A stretch of DNA of 64,000 bases, taken from Flammula alnicola. Taxonomy: Eukaryota; Basidiomycota; Agaricomycetes; Agaricales; Strophariaceae. Within the stretch, counting starts at the first letter, position 1, and the number at the start of each line of letters is the position of its first letter. Of the stretch, positions 51,105-62,865 are shown piece by piece. A program made the position numbers and the translations under genes. The notes below the pieces were generated by a model, which was given only the letters and a program-made list of their open reading frames with translations, did no database searches and was not told the origin of the DNA. The DNA lies in NCBI GenBank assembly GCA_015499995.1, contig JADNRV010000042.1, positions 248,001 through 312,000 on the forward strand, read 5' to 3'.

Positions 51105-53354
51105 ATGCCAGTGTCGGACGCGATATTGACGCAGATTCTGGGGCAGCTGGAGGCGATGCAGGTCGCGCAGCAGACGATGCAAGCAAAGGTACGTTTCTCA
51201 TCTTTCATTCGTTATTCCTGGAGTATGGTTCGACTTTGTAGATGGTCCGATACTCAATTTCTCCTTTACCGAAACCTCGAATAACCTTTCTTCTGTTCTT
51301 TGGCGTGATACTGATTGTTATCGGAATTTTTTTTTCCCCTAGCTGGACAGTTTAAATATTCAGAACGTTCCTACTTCGCCTCTTGAGCCGACGCCTGTAC
51401 AAGGAATTCCTACCCTGGCGACGCCGAGTGCACCGTTTACACCGACTAAATCCACCACCCCTAGCGGAATCTCGCTTCCTCCCGCGTCTGGCGGTATTAC
51501 GGTCTCACCCCCTAGCACGCCTCTGCGAGCAACACTGGCGAGTGCCCCACCGGCAGTAGGAAGGATGACAGGCAGCTTGACGGACAAGGAGAGGGAGAAA
51601 CTCCTGTATCCCGGTCGCGTTAACCTGACAAGTAAGTTCTATCTACCCCTTTCTTTATCTTAAAATCCTTCATATACACCCTCCACTTGCAGCATACCCC
51701 GATCAACACGGCATCGCGCCGCACCCGCTCCACTGGGGCGCCGCCGCTGCCAGCGAACGCGGCCCCGTCATCTGCTCCCGCCTCCCCTCCTCTATCAAGC
51801 AGCGCAACGCCATCGGCGCCCACTCGGGATCCTACTCCATCTACCGCGCGCTGTCCATCGCCATGGGCACCCTGAGCCCGACGCACAAGCCCGACTACAG
51901 CAACACCCAGCCGCCCGTCGACATCCCGCCCAACCCCACCTGGTCCGACCCGTCCAAGATCGTCTCGTTCGACCCCTGGGGCCACCTCGTCCCGTCGGTT
52001 TTCAGGAAGGAGATCGAGGAGCTGGGCTTGGACGTGCGCCCGAGCATTGCGGTTACCAAGGCGCATTTGAAGATGAGCGAGCTGGATGATGCGGCGCGGA
52101 GGGGCGAGTTGACGGTGGATGGGAGTATCGTGACGCGCAGCCAGCCGTTGAAAAACGTAGATGGCTCGTTGAGCGATGCAGAGCCTGGGGTGGAGGTGTA
52201 TGTCAGTAAGGCGGCGGTGGAGCCCGTGTGGTATCTTCCTGGTGTTGCTGAGAGGTTTGGCATGTGAGTCATTCTGAATTTGTTCGTTCTCATCTCTACG
52301 TACTAACGAACTCAATCATATAGATCCGAGAGTCTCCTTCGAAGGGCGCTGTTTGAGGACACGGGAGGAATGTACCCCGAGCTCATCACCCGCCCCGATG
52401 TCAAGGTCTTTTTGCCTCCTATTGGTGGTTTGACCGTATACATCTGTACGTAATTCCTTTCTTGTCCGTATTTCTTCTGAAGATATGCCCTCTGTAGTTG
52501 GTAACCCAGCGTTTATGTCTGACGAAAGCAAAGAACTTACCCTTCGCGTCCACGACGAGTGTACGTTCTTAGTTCGCTTTCTATCGTTCAATTTTCTCTT
52601 CTCACACACCGCCAATAGGCAATGGATCTGATGTATTCGGCTCGGATATATGTACATGCAAGCCGTACCTCACTTACGCTATCGAGGAATGTATCAAGGG
52701 AGCGCAGAAAGGTAAGTACATGTGCAAGTGGCGTGGCACTGTTCCACCGTATTTTTGCTAATGAGTTATGTTATCTTAGGCGGTGTTGGTGTCGTCGTCT
52801 ACTTCCGCAAAGAAGGACGTGCCCTAGGCGAGGTTACCAAGTAAGTATATCTTTCCGTCCTCTCCCACTTTCGTCGTCCATCTTCTAACCCTCCAATGTC
52901 CACCTCCACTTTAGGTACCTCGTCTACAACCTCCGCAAGCGCGCCGGCGACTCCGCTGACAAGTACTTCAAGTCCACGGAGATGATCGCCGGTGTCAAAG
53001 ACATGCGGTTCCAGGCCCTAATGCCCGACATCCTGCACTGGCTCGGGATCAAAAAGGTCGATAAGATGGTCTCGATGAGCGATATGAAGTACGACGCGAT
53101 CGTGAAGAGCGGAATACCAATTTGGAAGCGGTATGATATTCCTGGTGCGTCTTTCTTTCTTTCTTTTTTATGGAGGGCGCGTTGTTTCCGGTGATCTGAT
53201 GTTTATATCTGCGTTAGACCACCTGATCCCACCGGACTCGCGGGTAGAGATCGACGCGAAGATTGCAGCGGGGTACTTTTCGAGCGGGAAACAGGTCACA
53301 GAGGCGGACCTTGTCAAGACAGTTGGTAGGACCTGGGAGGAGACGGAGCATTGA
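51105..53354 (+). CDS. URC1: GTP cyclohydrolase II-type uracil catabolism protein
   Basis: The two-domain protein needed in yeasts for the URC route of uracil breakdown. Nine exons: 51105-51188, 51343-51631, 51693-52263, 52324-52445, 52498-52560, 52619-52711, 52780-52840, 52915-53144 and 53218-53354, giving 549 residues. After a Pro/Thr-rich leader comes the GTP_CH_N-type domain (HGIAPHPLHWGAAAASERG, KIVSFDPWGHLVP). The C-terminal domain keeps the GTP cyclohydrolase II zinc cysteines Cys377, Cys388 and Cys390 (DECNGSDVFGSDICTC) and RKEGRALGEVTKYLVYN, equivalent to RxEGRGIG in RibA. The N-terminal fusion and the altered ring motif favour URC1 over a riboflavin enzyme. No other URC gene lies beside it. 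Confidence 0.9.
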
Positions 53355-53521
53355 TCGATGTACGAGTTTCGAGGTTCGACGCTCGCTAGATTTCTTGCCT
53401 CTCTCCTCGATGTATAATCACCTGACTCTTGGTCTACTCTGGATGTTCCTTCTTACCTTCTAACCCCCTTCTAACCATCTACTATTGAGAGCTGCCTCGA
53501 GGGTGCTGAACGAGTAAGTAC

Positions 53522-54732
53522 TCACTGATGTAGTTGTTCAACTTCGCATATCTGGTTTTGAGTGGCGACCGCTCCCCAAAGCCGCCCTGCGAGTTCAGCT
53601 TCTAACCGTCGCTTTCCTTCCGAGCCTGACCACCAACTACCGGTCGTAAGATTGAAGTTTCCTGCATGAAGATCGATATCGGGGTCAAAACGCCTCTGGG
53701 GTTCATTGCTTTCTCCGGCACCCTTGACATGTCGAAGGACGCACTGGCGAAAATGGTCTCGCAAGATAGCGCTGCTGTTCATCGAGGTTTCGATAGAATA
53801 TTTTCCAATGTGGTGAACGATTGGGGTAGCGACCCACAAAGTCATAAATACGATAGTTGTCCTGCAGAAGAATCGTCATGGTGGATATCCCAAATTACAA
53901 GATAAGCTCTCACGTCAGGGTTCACCCCGATGGAGTAGTCGTCGAACATGCGATGTTCCGTCGAGGAGCATAAGAAGCCTTGTTGGACGGAGTTCAGCTC
54001 GAATCCAGGTTGAATCTGATCGTCCTCGATGAAGCGTTTGTAGTTCAATTCATTCCACTCAAGACAGGTAAGTTGAAATCGGCCTTAATTCAACACAAAA
54101 ACTCACAATGTCCGTCTCGCTAAGTGGGAAAATATGGGCAGCTTCAAATCCTGTATAATCTTCACCCGCAACCAAGTCACCCGTAATGCAGCAGCGAGAG
54201 TCACGGGCTCTGACTCGCGTCACGAAATTTGTTTCCTGACCTTTATCAGCGATTTCAGAGTAAACCGTTACCGGAAAACGAACTTGCGGAGTACATGTAT
54301 AGTTGACGGAGTACGCTCGCGTGCGGGGGACATCTGTGGTGAGGTACACAGCAATCTGTGCAGGTTCTTTAAAATTCATATCAGCCAGCGACACTGAAAA
54401 AGAATGATAGAGAACCTCACCAGGGGACGGAGTGCGTATGACGTACCGGCCTGGTGGAAGCTCATTCGCACTGATGGAATCAAGTGCTGCGCCACCAACG
54501 GCGCGATTGTTGTCGAATTGGCATGGGTACAGAGCCCATTCGACGGGAATGTAGCAGACTTGGTTGATCCAACCGATGAACGTGGAGATCGCAACGCCTC
54601 CATGCTGGAAAAAGCCTGACATGGTATAGTCGACAACGCAGGTAGCAGGAAGCTTCTGCGGAACTCACCACCCACTTCTGCCCCATTCGAGGAACTGAAC
54701 ACATGTACGTTACGTCTTGGGATTTGTGCCAT
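53522..54732 (-). CDS. HNH-nuclease domain protein, apparent frameshift in C-terminal exon
   Basis: A mushroom-type protein with an HNH_2-like nuclease fold. Exons 54669-54732, 54107-54615, 53914-54057 and about 53522-53861. The domain reads SRCCITGD, then FEAAHIFPLSETDIW, then GFLCSSTEHRMFDDYSIG; the two His and the preceding Asn of a beta-beta-alpha metal site are present. The last exon opens in the expected frame (DNYRIYDFVGRYPN), but the family C-terminus (ILRDHFRQCVLRHVKGAGE and KRRLEAELAGRLWG) lies in another frame, shifting near the CAGCAG run at about 53778. No GT-AG intron with the right phase bridges this. Either the gene is broken there, or an unusual intron or sequencing error exists. 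Role in the cell unknown. Confidence 0.7.
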
Positions 54733-54739
54733 GGTGGCG

Positions 54740-55480
54740 AAGGCAAGGTGGATGTATCGCGGCTGTGCAAAGCGTCTCATTATGACGTCATTAATATTCG
54801 AGATTGAAGATACCAATTGTCCGCAGGTCGATATTGTAGAGAAGCAGCTGCACAGTCTCAATTTAAAAAGGGACTGTGTGTAACAGTGTGACTGACCAGC
54901 GGTCAGTAGTGGTGGTGAGGTCTAGTGGCAGCTGGAAAATATTTAGGCTGCGGTCGACGTAGAAAGCCAGTGGAGCAGTCCAATCTGACCGGACTCGGGA
55001 TAGCAGAGGCTCGGATACGCGTCGAGCAGGCAGTGCGGTGTCGCGTCGCACGCAATGGCAAGAGGCAAGCAAAGATGGTTCGTGTACGAATGCGGAAGGT
55101 GTCTACAAAGGGACGTGCACAGCCTTGATGCTATCTAATCTATCTATCTAATCTAGCCGTACAAATTCTAGACATTCGGCGCCGGCTTTATCACTCCTTT
55201 CTCTTTTCTTGCCTTGAAATTCGATATGTTCACCAGAGTGTGTCTGGACCAAAACCTCATTTCGGGGTCAGGTGATTTAATTCTGGTACTAACTAATGAC
55301 CGACTCCGCCTCGCTGCCCTAATATCAGTACTAACGCTGAATCAGAATCAGAATAATCGACTAGCTGAGGAGTTTTCGCGTCCATTTATCTGTTATCATT
55401 GTCGACTTCGTTATAATTCAGGATTTGAATAAAATTTTGGATTCTTTGCCTCCTGGAACTAGTATAAAACTGCGGCGCAC
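54740..55480. other. Intergenic region
   Basis: A short TCTATCTAATC microsatellite lies at about 55130. No supported gene. Confidence 0.4.
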
Positions 55481-55485
55481 GAATT

Positions 55486-56590
55486 TTAGCAGTCGGTGAT
55501 GCTACTGAAAGTGAAACATGACCCACGGCTTTCCTTGACATCTTTCATGATTTCCAGAAATTGCGACCGGATAAGCAAGAACTTGGCTTCTTCGGTTGGT
55601 TCTTGTAATATCGCTTTCGGCCAAGCCACTCCATGGGAATACACGAGATAATCGTAGGCGTCCTCATCAATGTTATCACCACGCTCTCTGACCCAGTTAT
55701 TCATGAATGTCTTGTGCCTCTTGATGACAATATTCCCAACCCGAGCGCGCAAGATGTTTGTAACCGCTGCCGGCCATGCGGTGCTCGTAGCGATCTCCAA
55801 TGCAGGATAATCCAGAGGTCGAATATTGGCCCTGGGATGTTTGTTATCACTGCCGTCGCCATACACATCTGCATCGCGCTCCGCCACCAAATTTTCACGC
55901 TCCTTGACTCTCCTTTCGCTCTCCCTAACCACCTCCTCCCGGAACGCCAATTCCTTCTGCTGATGAGCAATGTTTTCTTCTTCCTCCTCCACCTTCCTTT
56001 CACGTTCTGCCACCTCCTCCCCCTTGGTTTCAAGGTCCTGCTGTTTATCCGCTAAGTGCCTCTCACGATCTGCAACATTACTCCGCGGCGCAGACCAAGG
56101 AGCAGGGTCCTGTGCATAGGATATAGCATCAGACCTAGCCTCTGCACCACGAAAAACGGCAACGAACAATGGTTCCAGTGGCACAGAATCGCCAGCATTG
56201 ACGCGGCATTGCGCAGACGCACCGCCACGGACGTGGGTGAATTCGGTGAATGGAAGATTACTCCATCGTTTCGTTGAGCCGAGGAAATGACCGTTCAGGA
56301 CGACCTCGTAGTTATCGGGATGGCTTACGATCGTGAGGATGATGATTTCGCCCTTCGAAAACGATTCCACTGAGATTCGAGACGGTCGTGTTGGAATCTG
56401 GGCACCGACAGTTCCACTTCCCTTCTTGAAAGGTTTATATGTACGGCAAACACCATGGTGAAGCCGATACAAAAGAGCGAGATCGTAATGATCTTGCCAT
56501 CATCAAAGCCAATCGACAGCGGCGAATATGAGATCACCAACGCATCGCCGGCGGGGACAGCGCTAATATCGGAAAACTTGGTTATTTGCA
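55486..56590 (-). CDS. Possible galectin-like protein with coiled coil
   Basis: The main frame (55486-56472) reads GSGTVGAQIPTRPS, then GEIIILTIVSHPDNYEVVLN and GHFLGSTKRW, a pattern like the last strands of a galectin sugar-binding domain. It is followed by about 80 residues of Glu/Arg heptads (ADKQQDLETKGEEVAERERK, EEEEENIAHQQKELAFREEV), a clear coiled coil, and a C-terminal region of about 110 residues that is not recognised. An upstream start near 56600 (MSLSLQITKFSDISAVPAGD) could encode the first strands, but I could not find an intron that joins the two frames. Galectin is a suggestion; key sugar ligands (HxNPR, WxxE) are not clearly present. Confidence 0.4.
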
Positions 56591-56659
56591 AAGAGAGCGA
56601 CATGCTCCTATCATTTAATACCAAAATTATGCAGGCCTTCAGCAACCATGGAATCTAAA

Positions 56660-58370
56660 TGCTGTGAAGTTATCAAAGCCTCACCGAAGGTGCGATAGGT
56701 GCGAGGTTACAAGATTGCAAGAGTAAGCACTATCGATTACAAGAGGTGTCGATGGTTGGTTGGACGTTAGGTTCGTTCATGACAAAGCACTACTGGTCAT
56801 TAATTTTTCCGATTAGACTGCTTGTCAGCGGCATTTGAACCAACTCCGCTGCAGGGAGTGCAGGCAAAGTGCAGGCGCCGTGCAAGCGCGAGATACTTTG
56901 GGGCTCTCGTTTGAAGTCAAAACAACGCTTAAGGTATATAAATTATTTTCCGAGTCCATGATCAAGTCGCGATCTAATTTAGATAGGTCACTTGTAAGGA
57001 CTCATAGCGACGATTTACGCGTCGTCATCAGCTAAGACAACCGCTACAACTGATTTATGAGGCCTAGGTGCGACAGCAACGACAAATAGTGGTGATGGTG
57101 GTGGTTGGAAAGAAACAAATGTTTTTGCAAAGTCCTATCGCAGTCCCGAAACTTGGCTGCATCTAAACTCATGAAATATTTGAGGGCTATATATTGAGAG
57201 AGAGTGCCAGAATCTCTGTCATTATGATGGCGGAAAATGTTAGGGAATGCGAGATTACTTCAAAAATTTCCATGGCTATAATTTGGGTTTTCCCATCAAT
57301 AGTCTGGGTATTTTCACGGTTAGAAGTAAGAAAAAGAATTGAAAAAGAGGAAAAGAGAGAGAATTCAGAATCACTGGACAGCTCTGATCCCTTCGGAAAT
57401 TTTTCCTGGCTTAAATTAGCTCTAAATCAAGAGGTGTGCACCGGCAATTGCCGGCATACAGGCTGGGGAGGGGGGGGGTCTCCATCATGGCTTATCCGAA
57501 TAAAAATTTGAGGTACAATTTTGGCGGAATAGTACATCTAGAGGATTCCTGCGAATTACTATGCACTGTTTCCATGAATTTACAGCCCACTTGAGCTCCC
57601 TGTGGCTTAAGGGCAAGAATATGTCCAGATTTGAATGAATTATGTCAGCGATCAGATCGGCCCGAACACGGTTAAGTAGCAGATCAGTCTTAGTTAGGAA
57701 GGTCTATGATCGGCACGTGATAAATTATTTCCTTTTTTGTAATAGCTAAGGGGGGGGGTTGGCGAAGCCTTATCCAAATAAAAGTACCTAGTATATCTGA
57801 AAAAAAAATCATACCTCTTGCTCTAAATTTCATTTTGCCATCTACAAAATGTCGAAAAATGCCTAGCGCCCATTCTGCACGCAGCCGGATAGATTTTGAG
57901 TGACTTTCAGGTATTGTTTTTCGAATATTGCGCTCAATCACTCATTCTATGCGTCAAAATTTTCAGCAGGCATTCCAGTCACTGATTTAAAGTGTGTCTA
58001 ATTTTTTCAACTGCAGCAGGAGCAAGAGTCTTAGCTAGTCTTAGATGCGCGGGAAAATATCACGTGAGTATCTTCCCGGAGCTTGCCGGGAAGATAGCTT
58101 ATTGATCGGTCAACCACAGGTTGTGCCCGCATTATGTACCCCATTTTCCAATCGCCGTTGGCCGGCCGTGGCGTGGGTGTGACCGCTCCAATACCTCTAC
58201 CAGTTGCACCTGTATTTGGCATACAACTCCAAGGATACTATTTCTCTACCGCTATGACACGCCCAATATTTCTTGACAGGTCACAGTACAGCAGTCATTT
58301 GTGGCTAGCATCTAGTGATCACTACTACATGGTTTGAAGGCTCATTCTATGCATGTACAACTTTTGCTTC
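56660..58370. other. Gene-free stretch
   Basis: Two G-runs followed by CTTATCCRAATAAAA (about 57467 and 57749) form a weak direct repeat. A strong hairpin lies at 58069-58096. No gene is supported. Confidence 0.4.
58069..58096. repeat. Perfect 11-bp stem hairpin
   Basis: TATCTTCCCGG pairs with CCGGGAAGATA around a 6-base loop. It lies in non-coding DNA; the function is unknown. Confidence 0.5.
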
Positions 58371-58374
58371 CCTC

Positions 58375-59787
58375 TCACCCCATTTCGAGTGGAATGCCAT
58401 CCGTAGGCTCTATGCGACAGATGACCCCAAGCGAACGGAGTACCTCCACTTCCTTGTCGAAATCTCGTTTCTCCTCCGGTCCGCAACTTGAACGAGGAAT
58501 CGCAAGATAAAGAACGGATAAATATGTGCATATTGAGGACGAGGGTCCAGGGGCTAGCGAGTGGCTCAGAACACGCTCGTTCCTTCTTTTAACCATGGAT
58601 ACGACATCCTTCCCGTTTATGGAGCCTAACTCGAGCGCAGTTAGCCGAGGAAGTAACTCCCCTGTGGCCAACTTCTCCACTGTGCTTGCATGGACGTGGA
58701 CACTCAGTGGCAGGTGTAGGAAGTTTATATTACGGACAACCGTGAAGAACCTCTCCAACTCGTGGTAAGATGTGTCGCGGTGTCGTCTGTTCGGTGGCGG
58801 CGTGTTGGATCCTTGTCGTGAAAAGTCAGACAATCGTAGGTATCGCAAAGACTTGGTCGAGCGGCGAAGAATATCGGTATACATCTCCATATCCCAGTCC
58901 TGAAAAACATCATGCATTTCGATATACAGGTCTCTAAGATTCGGGAAGCGAAGGAGTGCAAAGAGCCGAGGGTCCTGGGTTGGATAGATGAGTCTGAGGC
59001 GCAGTGTTTCTAATTTCTTCAGGGTGATTTCCCTAGGTGCGAGTCGAAGTTCAGGGAAAGCGGGTTTATGGAACCTGATCTGAAAGAAGGCGTCGCGGAG
59101 GGACGACCGCGCTTCGCCTATGATTTTGATAAACACATCGGGCGGCATGGCGGTGGTTCCCATGTCAAGTGCGGTCAACTGCCTCCAAGGTAAACGAAGA
59201 TCGAAGGGGTGGAGGCCGTTTAGGATGTGCAAGGTGACTTTGCGAATATATGGAAGGGAACGGAATACCGTGAAGTTCAACCATTGCGCCATTGTGAACG
59301 ACGAAAGGAGTGTGGGCCCGGTGTTCATAAATGCAATATCGACCGCCTCGAGAACCCGGAAGCGTCCCTCTTGGATATTCAAGAAAGTCTCGATATCTTG
59401 GCCATATAAAAGACACGTAAGGGATTTGATGCGTTCGGCGTTGGGCCTAATGATCCAGTTGACAATGCTAAAACTCCATCCGCCAGTGACCATATTGAAG
59501 TTGAGTGAAAGAGCGTTGTTTCCGCTTCTGAGGAGGCATCGGGAAAAGTGACCAAGTAGAGTCGAGGAGTGCTGAGGAAGGACGGGTGTAAGATAAATGT
59601 GGTCCCAAAACGAGGTGGTAGATTGAACGCCATCCCGCCATTGCCTCGAAACTTGACTGAGGATGTATCGAGGCTCTTCTGGCCGGAAGGGTAGGCGTAC
59701 TGGCTCATTCATGCCAGAGAACACGAGAATGCGCCGGAGAACGTTGTCTGGCACAATGTACGAGTATTGCGAACCTGGCGCTGGCAT
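58375..59787 (-). CDS. F-box protein
   Basis: A 470-residue intronless frame. The N-terminal F-box reads VPDNVLRRILVFSG, then ILSQVSRQWRDGVQSTTSFW and DHIYLTP, the usual agaricomycete form, which should bind Skp1 and make the protein a substrate-selecting subunit of an SCF ubiquitin ligase. The remainder contains leucine-rich segments (LPWRQLTALDMGTT, LKKLETLRLRLIYP, LRFPNLRDLYIEMHDVF, LPRLTALELGSIN) that fit an LRR target-binding region. The start was chosen as the first ATG before the F-box. No break seen. The target is unknown, and the family is large in mushrooms. Confidence 0.82.
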   Translation of the reverse strand: MPAPGSQYSYIVPDNVLRRILVFSGMNEPVRLPFRPEEPRYILSQVSRQWRDGVQSTTSFWDHIYLTPVLPQHSSTLLGHFSRCLLRSGNNALSLNFNMVTGGWSFSIVNWIIRPNAERIKSLTCLLYGQDIETFLNIQEGRFRVLEAVDIAFMNTGPTLLSSFTMAQWLNFTVFRSLPYIRKVTLHILNGLHPFDLRLPWRQLTALDMGTTAMPPDVFIKIIGEARSSLRDAFFQIRFHKPAFPELRLAPREITLKKLETLRLRLIYPTQDPRLFALLRFPNLRDLYIEMHDVFQDWDMEMYTDILRRSTKSLRYLRLSDFSRQGSNTPPPNRRHRDTSYHELERFFTVVRNINFLHLPLSVHVHASTVEKLATGELLPRLTALELGSINGKDVVSMVKRRNERVLSHSLAPGPSSSICTYLSVLYLAIPRSSCGPEEKRDFDKEVEVLRSLGVICRIEPTDGIPLEMG

Positions 59788-59789
59788 CG

Positions 59790-61670
59790 CTAAAATTTCT
59801 GCTGCTGGCGTGATGACGAATGCGATGAGAATGCAACGACCTTTAGGTCAAGGTTTGGAGAACGACACCTACCAAGAAATTCCTTCCTGTCTCGTCTTGT
59901 AAGGGGGAAAAAGTGGTCAGCATGAGTGCAGAAGGCCAGCTTGGGATGCATCTCACCAGGTTCTTGGATGATAGCTTGATTACGCGTCCCGAAAATCCAG
60001 GAGCCGTCTGGCAGGAGGGCGAGGGGTTTTACGGAATGAAATTGGGGGGAAATTTTTAAGCATGGCTCGGGAATGCTTGTATGAAAAAGATTAAACTGAG
60101 GAAGGAAGGAGAAAACCCCCCAAAACAGAAGGGCGCAGCTTGTCCGTGTTCAACACGGCAGCCAATCGCCCCAAACAATCGGTATTCCCACAATGAAACC
60201 CTCTCGGTTGACCAATAATATTTCTTCCCGACGCATTCAAACCTTGATTTACGGGCCTGGTATTTACTTACATTGCCGTGTCCGTTGCAGGGAAAGTAAA
60301 ATTTAAGACTCGAGAGTCGAGGCAAGTGAATCTCGTACCTCGTGTGGTCCAGGCAGAAATACGCGAGAGCTAAATATCTTCCCTGGATTGCGGACATTAA
60401 CCAGAGGAGGCAAAGTGAAAGAAAGCGACACGTCCCTGCTTTCAATGCACGGTTTTGCCTTAATGGAACTGGTTTCAATTGCGGAAAGCTTGTCTGAGGG
60501 TCTATTTCTGTTGCCTTGCAAGTGAATACCTGCGCAAATGTTCTATGATACTTCTACAAATACCCTGAATCGTGATATGCCCACCAAATAACGGTAACCA
60601 TAAGGTCGTTTAGCTCATGCGGCAATATCAGTAGAGGAGGTTCCCCACCCGTGTCGTATCGCTGAGAAAATGAGATTGGATGGTATTATAATTCCCCCAC
60701 GACGTGAAAGTAAAAATTATATTCGCGTCTGAGAACATCCTGAACAAGGCGGCCCATGGATTTGTTCGTACAATGTATGTGCATGGCGTGAGTCAATAGT
60801 GTCGTCGGGGAGTTCCCAGAAGAACCCTGGTTGTAGGGCAGTGTCTTCGAGATGTCCGTTGGAGAGAAGTGACCAATAAACAACTACTTATCACGCCGTT
60901 AGATGAAAAACCGACCCCGGGTCTTGGGAATCTATACGCAAGTTATCTACTATGATTCTGAAGAACGGGCGTAAAAAATATTTACCGGAATAAAAGCCAC
61001 TCCGAACATTTCGTAAATGATCTGGAAATGACAGACAGGACGAGGCTCGCTCGTAACGGGGGCAAGATGCCGACTTTGACTCACATTTATCCGGTTCCCT
61101 CATGTATATGAGTGAATGGTACTTATGTTCATCAATAGTCGACTCGTCTTTGTGAGGACGTACCTATTTATTTATTTTTACAGAAAAGCTCAAATAACCT
61201 ACATCATATATATGGGCCATGTCTGAGTTCTCGGTACCGACATAGCATGTAGACGTAGGAAACATATCGCAATCCGTGCGTCGTTTCCTGGATTTTGTTT
61301 CGGGGCTCTCTGGGGTCAAGTTTGGGAATACAAGTATGAAGGCGATGTCAAGTTGAAAAAGCACACGGTCGTCGGCGTGTGAGCGGCGGGCCGCTCTTTC
61401 CCACGCTCTTCCCGCACTGTCAAGTTGTTTCAACAACTTTTGACTGTAACCACCACACTCTTTGCAACTGCTTTCGTGGTACCTACGATTGGTAACATAA
61501 TTGCTGGGTCACACCCGTCCTGTCTTTTACTCGGCCTCTGGATCAGATATCTGTGCGTTTCCTTGCCAGCTGCTCTTTGTATGTCGGATCTGACATTTCC
61601 TTCAAACAGGTTGTGGGTTGTTCGAGCTCACCACGTCAAATCCTCCATACTTCTGTCCCACTCAACCTAA
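59790..61670. other. Intergenic region
   Basis: Short frames only, none with recognisable domains or splice structure. Confidence 0.4.
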
Positions 61671-61672
61671 TC

Positions 61673-62561
61673 ATGGCTCCTTCATTGTCATTCAACCTGA
61701 AGATATTCCTTGCACTTGGTCTCACCCTAGGCCTGGTTGCTCACACAACGCGCAAGGTATTGACGCAACGAACCTCCCATCATGTGCAACTCCTTGTGCG
61801 GAGAATAATGCTGCCCTCGTTGGATGCAAGTTGTACGTGTCTTTTAGACGTGGTACCCATCCCAGAATAATACTTCTTCTCGCTTTTCTATTCTCTTTTG
61901 TCCGCAATATATGGACTAATGTTTTGCTTCCAGAACCGATACAACGTGTCTTTGCGCTCATCCGGCTTTCGCGTCAGGCACCATGAAGTGCGCAAGCGCT
62001 CCTGGCGTCTGTAGCATTGAGGCTCGAAGCTCAGCTAGCGGAGTTTTAGGGGCAATGTGTGCAGCTCGTACGTCTTTCTTCTAGATACTCCTCTTGTCTC
62101 CTTCCCGTCTCCCTGAGCTTCGAGTTTCATCGTCTTCTTTTTGATGCCCACAAATAACACGCTCACAACGCTTCTATCCACAGAACCTTCATCCACGACC
62201 TCTGCGTCGTCTCCTGCCTCCGCCTCCTCAAGTGCATCCAGCACCTTAACTGCCACTGTTTCCCCTTCCCATACGACGTCCGCCTCTGTTGTCAGCACCA
62301 CAACTCTTCGTGTTGCCACACCATCTCCACTCATTCCCCCGCATCTACCCTACCGTCATAACTGGCCCGAGTAGCCCTGTCAACACTGGTATTGGGACTG
62401 GGCTGACAACCTCGCAGTCTGGAAGTAGCACGCTCGTCGTCGTACAAACTGTGGTCCTACCGCAGACCTCGAGTCTTTCTGGTGCTGCAGCACGACGCGA
62501 TGTTGGATTTGGCATTGTTTTACCCATCGTACTGTGCCTGGCTGGCGCCATTCTGTTGTAG
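61673..62561 (+). CDS. CFEM-domain cell-surface protein, frame problem near signal peptide
   Basis: CFEM proteins are secreted or GPI-anchored, some binding heme or acting at host contact. The start MAPSLSFNLKIFLALG continues as a signal peptide. The domain begins NAQGIDATNLPSCATPC and holds eight cysteines in the CFEM spacing (SC, PC, GC, TC, LC, KC, VC, MC). It spans exons ending 61832 and 61934-62067; a Ser/Thr-rich stalk follows from 62184, and a hydrophobic tail (IVLPIVLCLAGAILL) suggests a GPI signal. The signal peptide and the domain are in different frames, with a CACACA run at 61742-61747 between them; two bases fewer would restore one frame. The stalk-to-tail join also changes frame and needs an unlocated intron. 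Confidence 0.65.
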
Positions 62562-62865
62562 CTGCCCCATGTCGATCTGTGGATATCGTTGCGCGTCAAC
62601 AACACTCCGCAGAACCCATTTTCCTTCCATGGCGTTCACGCTATTCTTTGCTCATTTGAATTTTTCTCCAACCACACCTTGTTCTGTCTGACATCTCATC
62701 TCATCCGTCCATCTCACGATCGCTATCTACTGACCCCATCGCCAAGTCCATGACGATGAATTATCCTTCATTCCATCACAAACATCATCACCTCCCACTC
62801 CACCTCTTTCTAACCATATACCCTCAAAACGTGTCTGGAACGCTCCCAGTTTCTGTACCCCGCGT

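Noticed and set aside
51620..52315. 231-residue minus-strand frame
   Set aside because: It is the antisense shadow of exon 3 of the URC1-like gene, where GC-rich codons keep the opposite frame open.
53522..53845. C-terminal piece read as an F-box remnant
   Set aside because: It first looked like the HFSRCLLRSG region of the F-box gene at 58.4 kb, but it fits better as the C-terminus of the HNH protein directly upstream in the same orientation.
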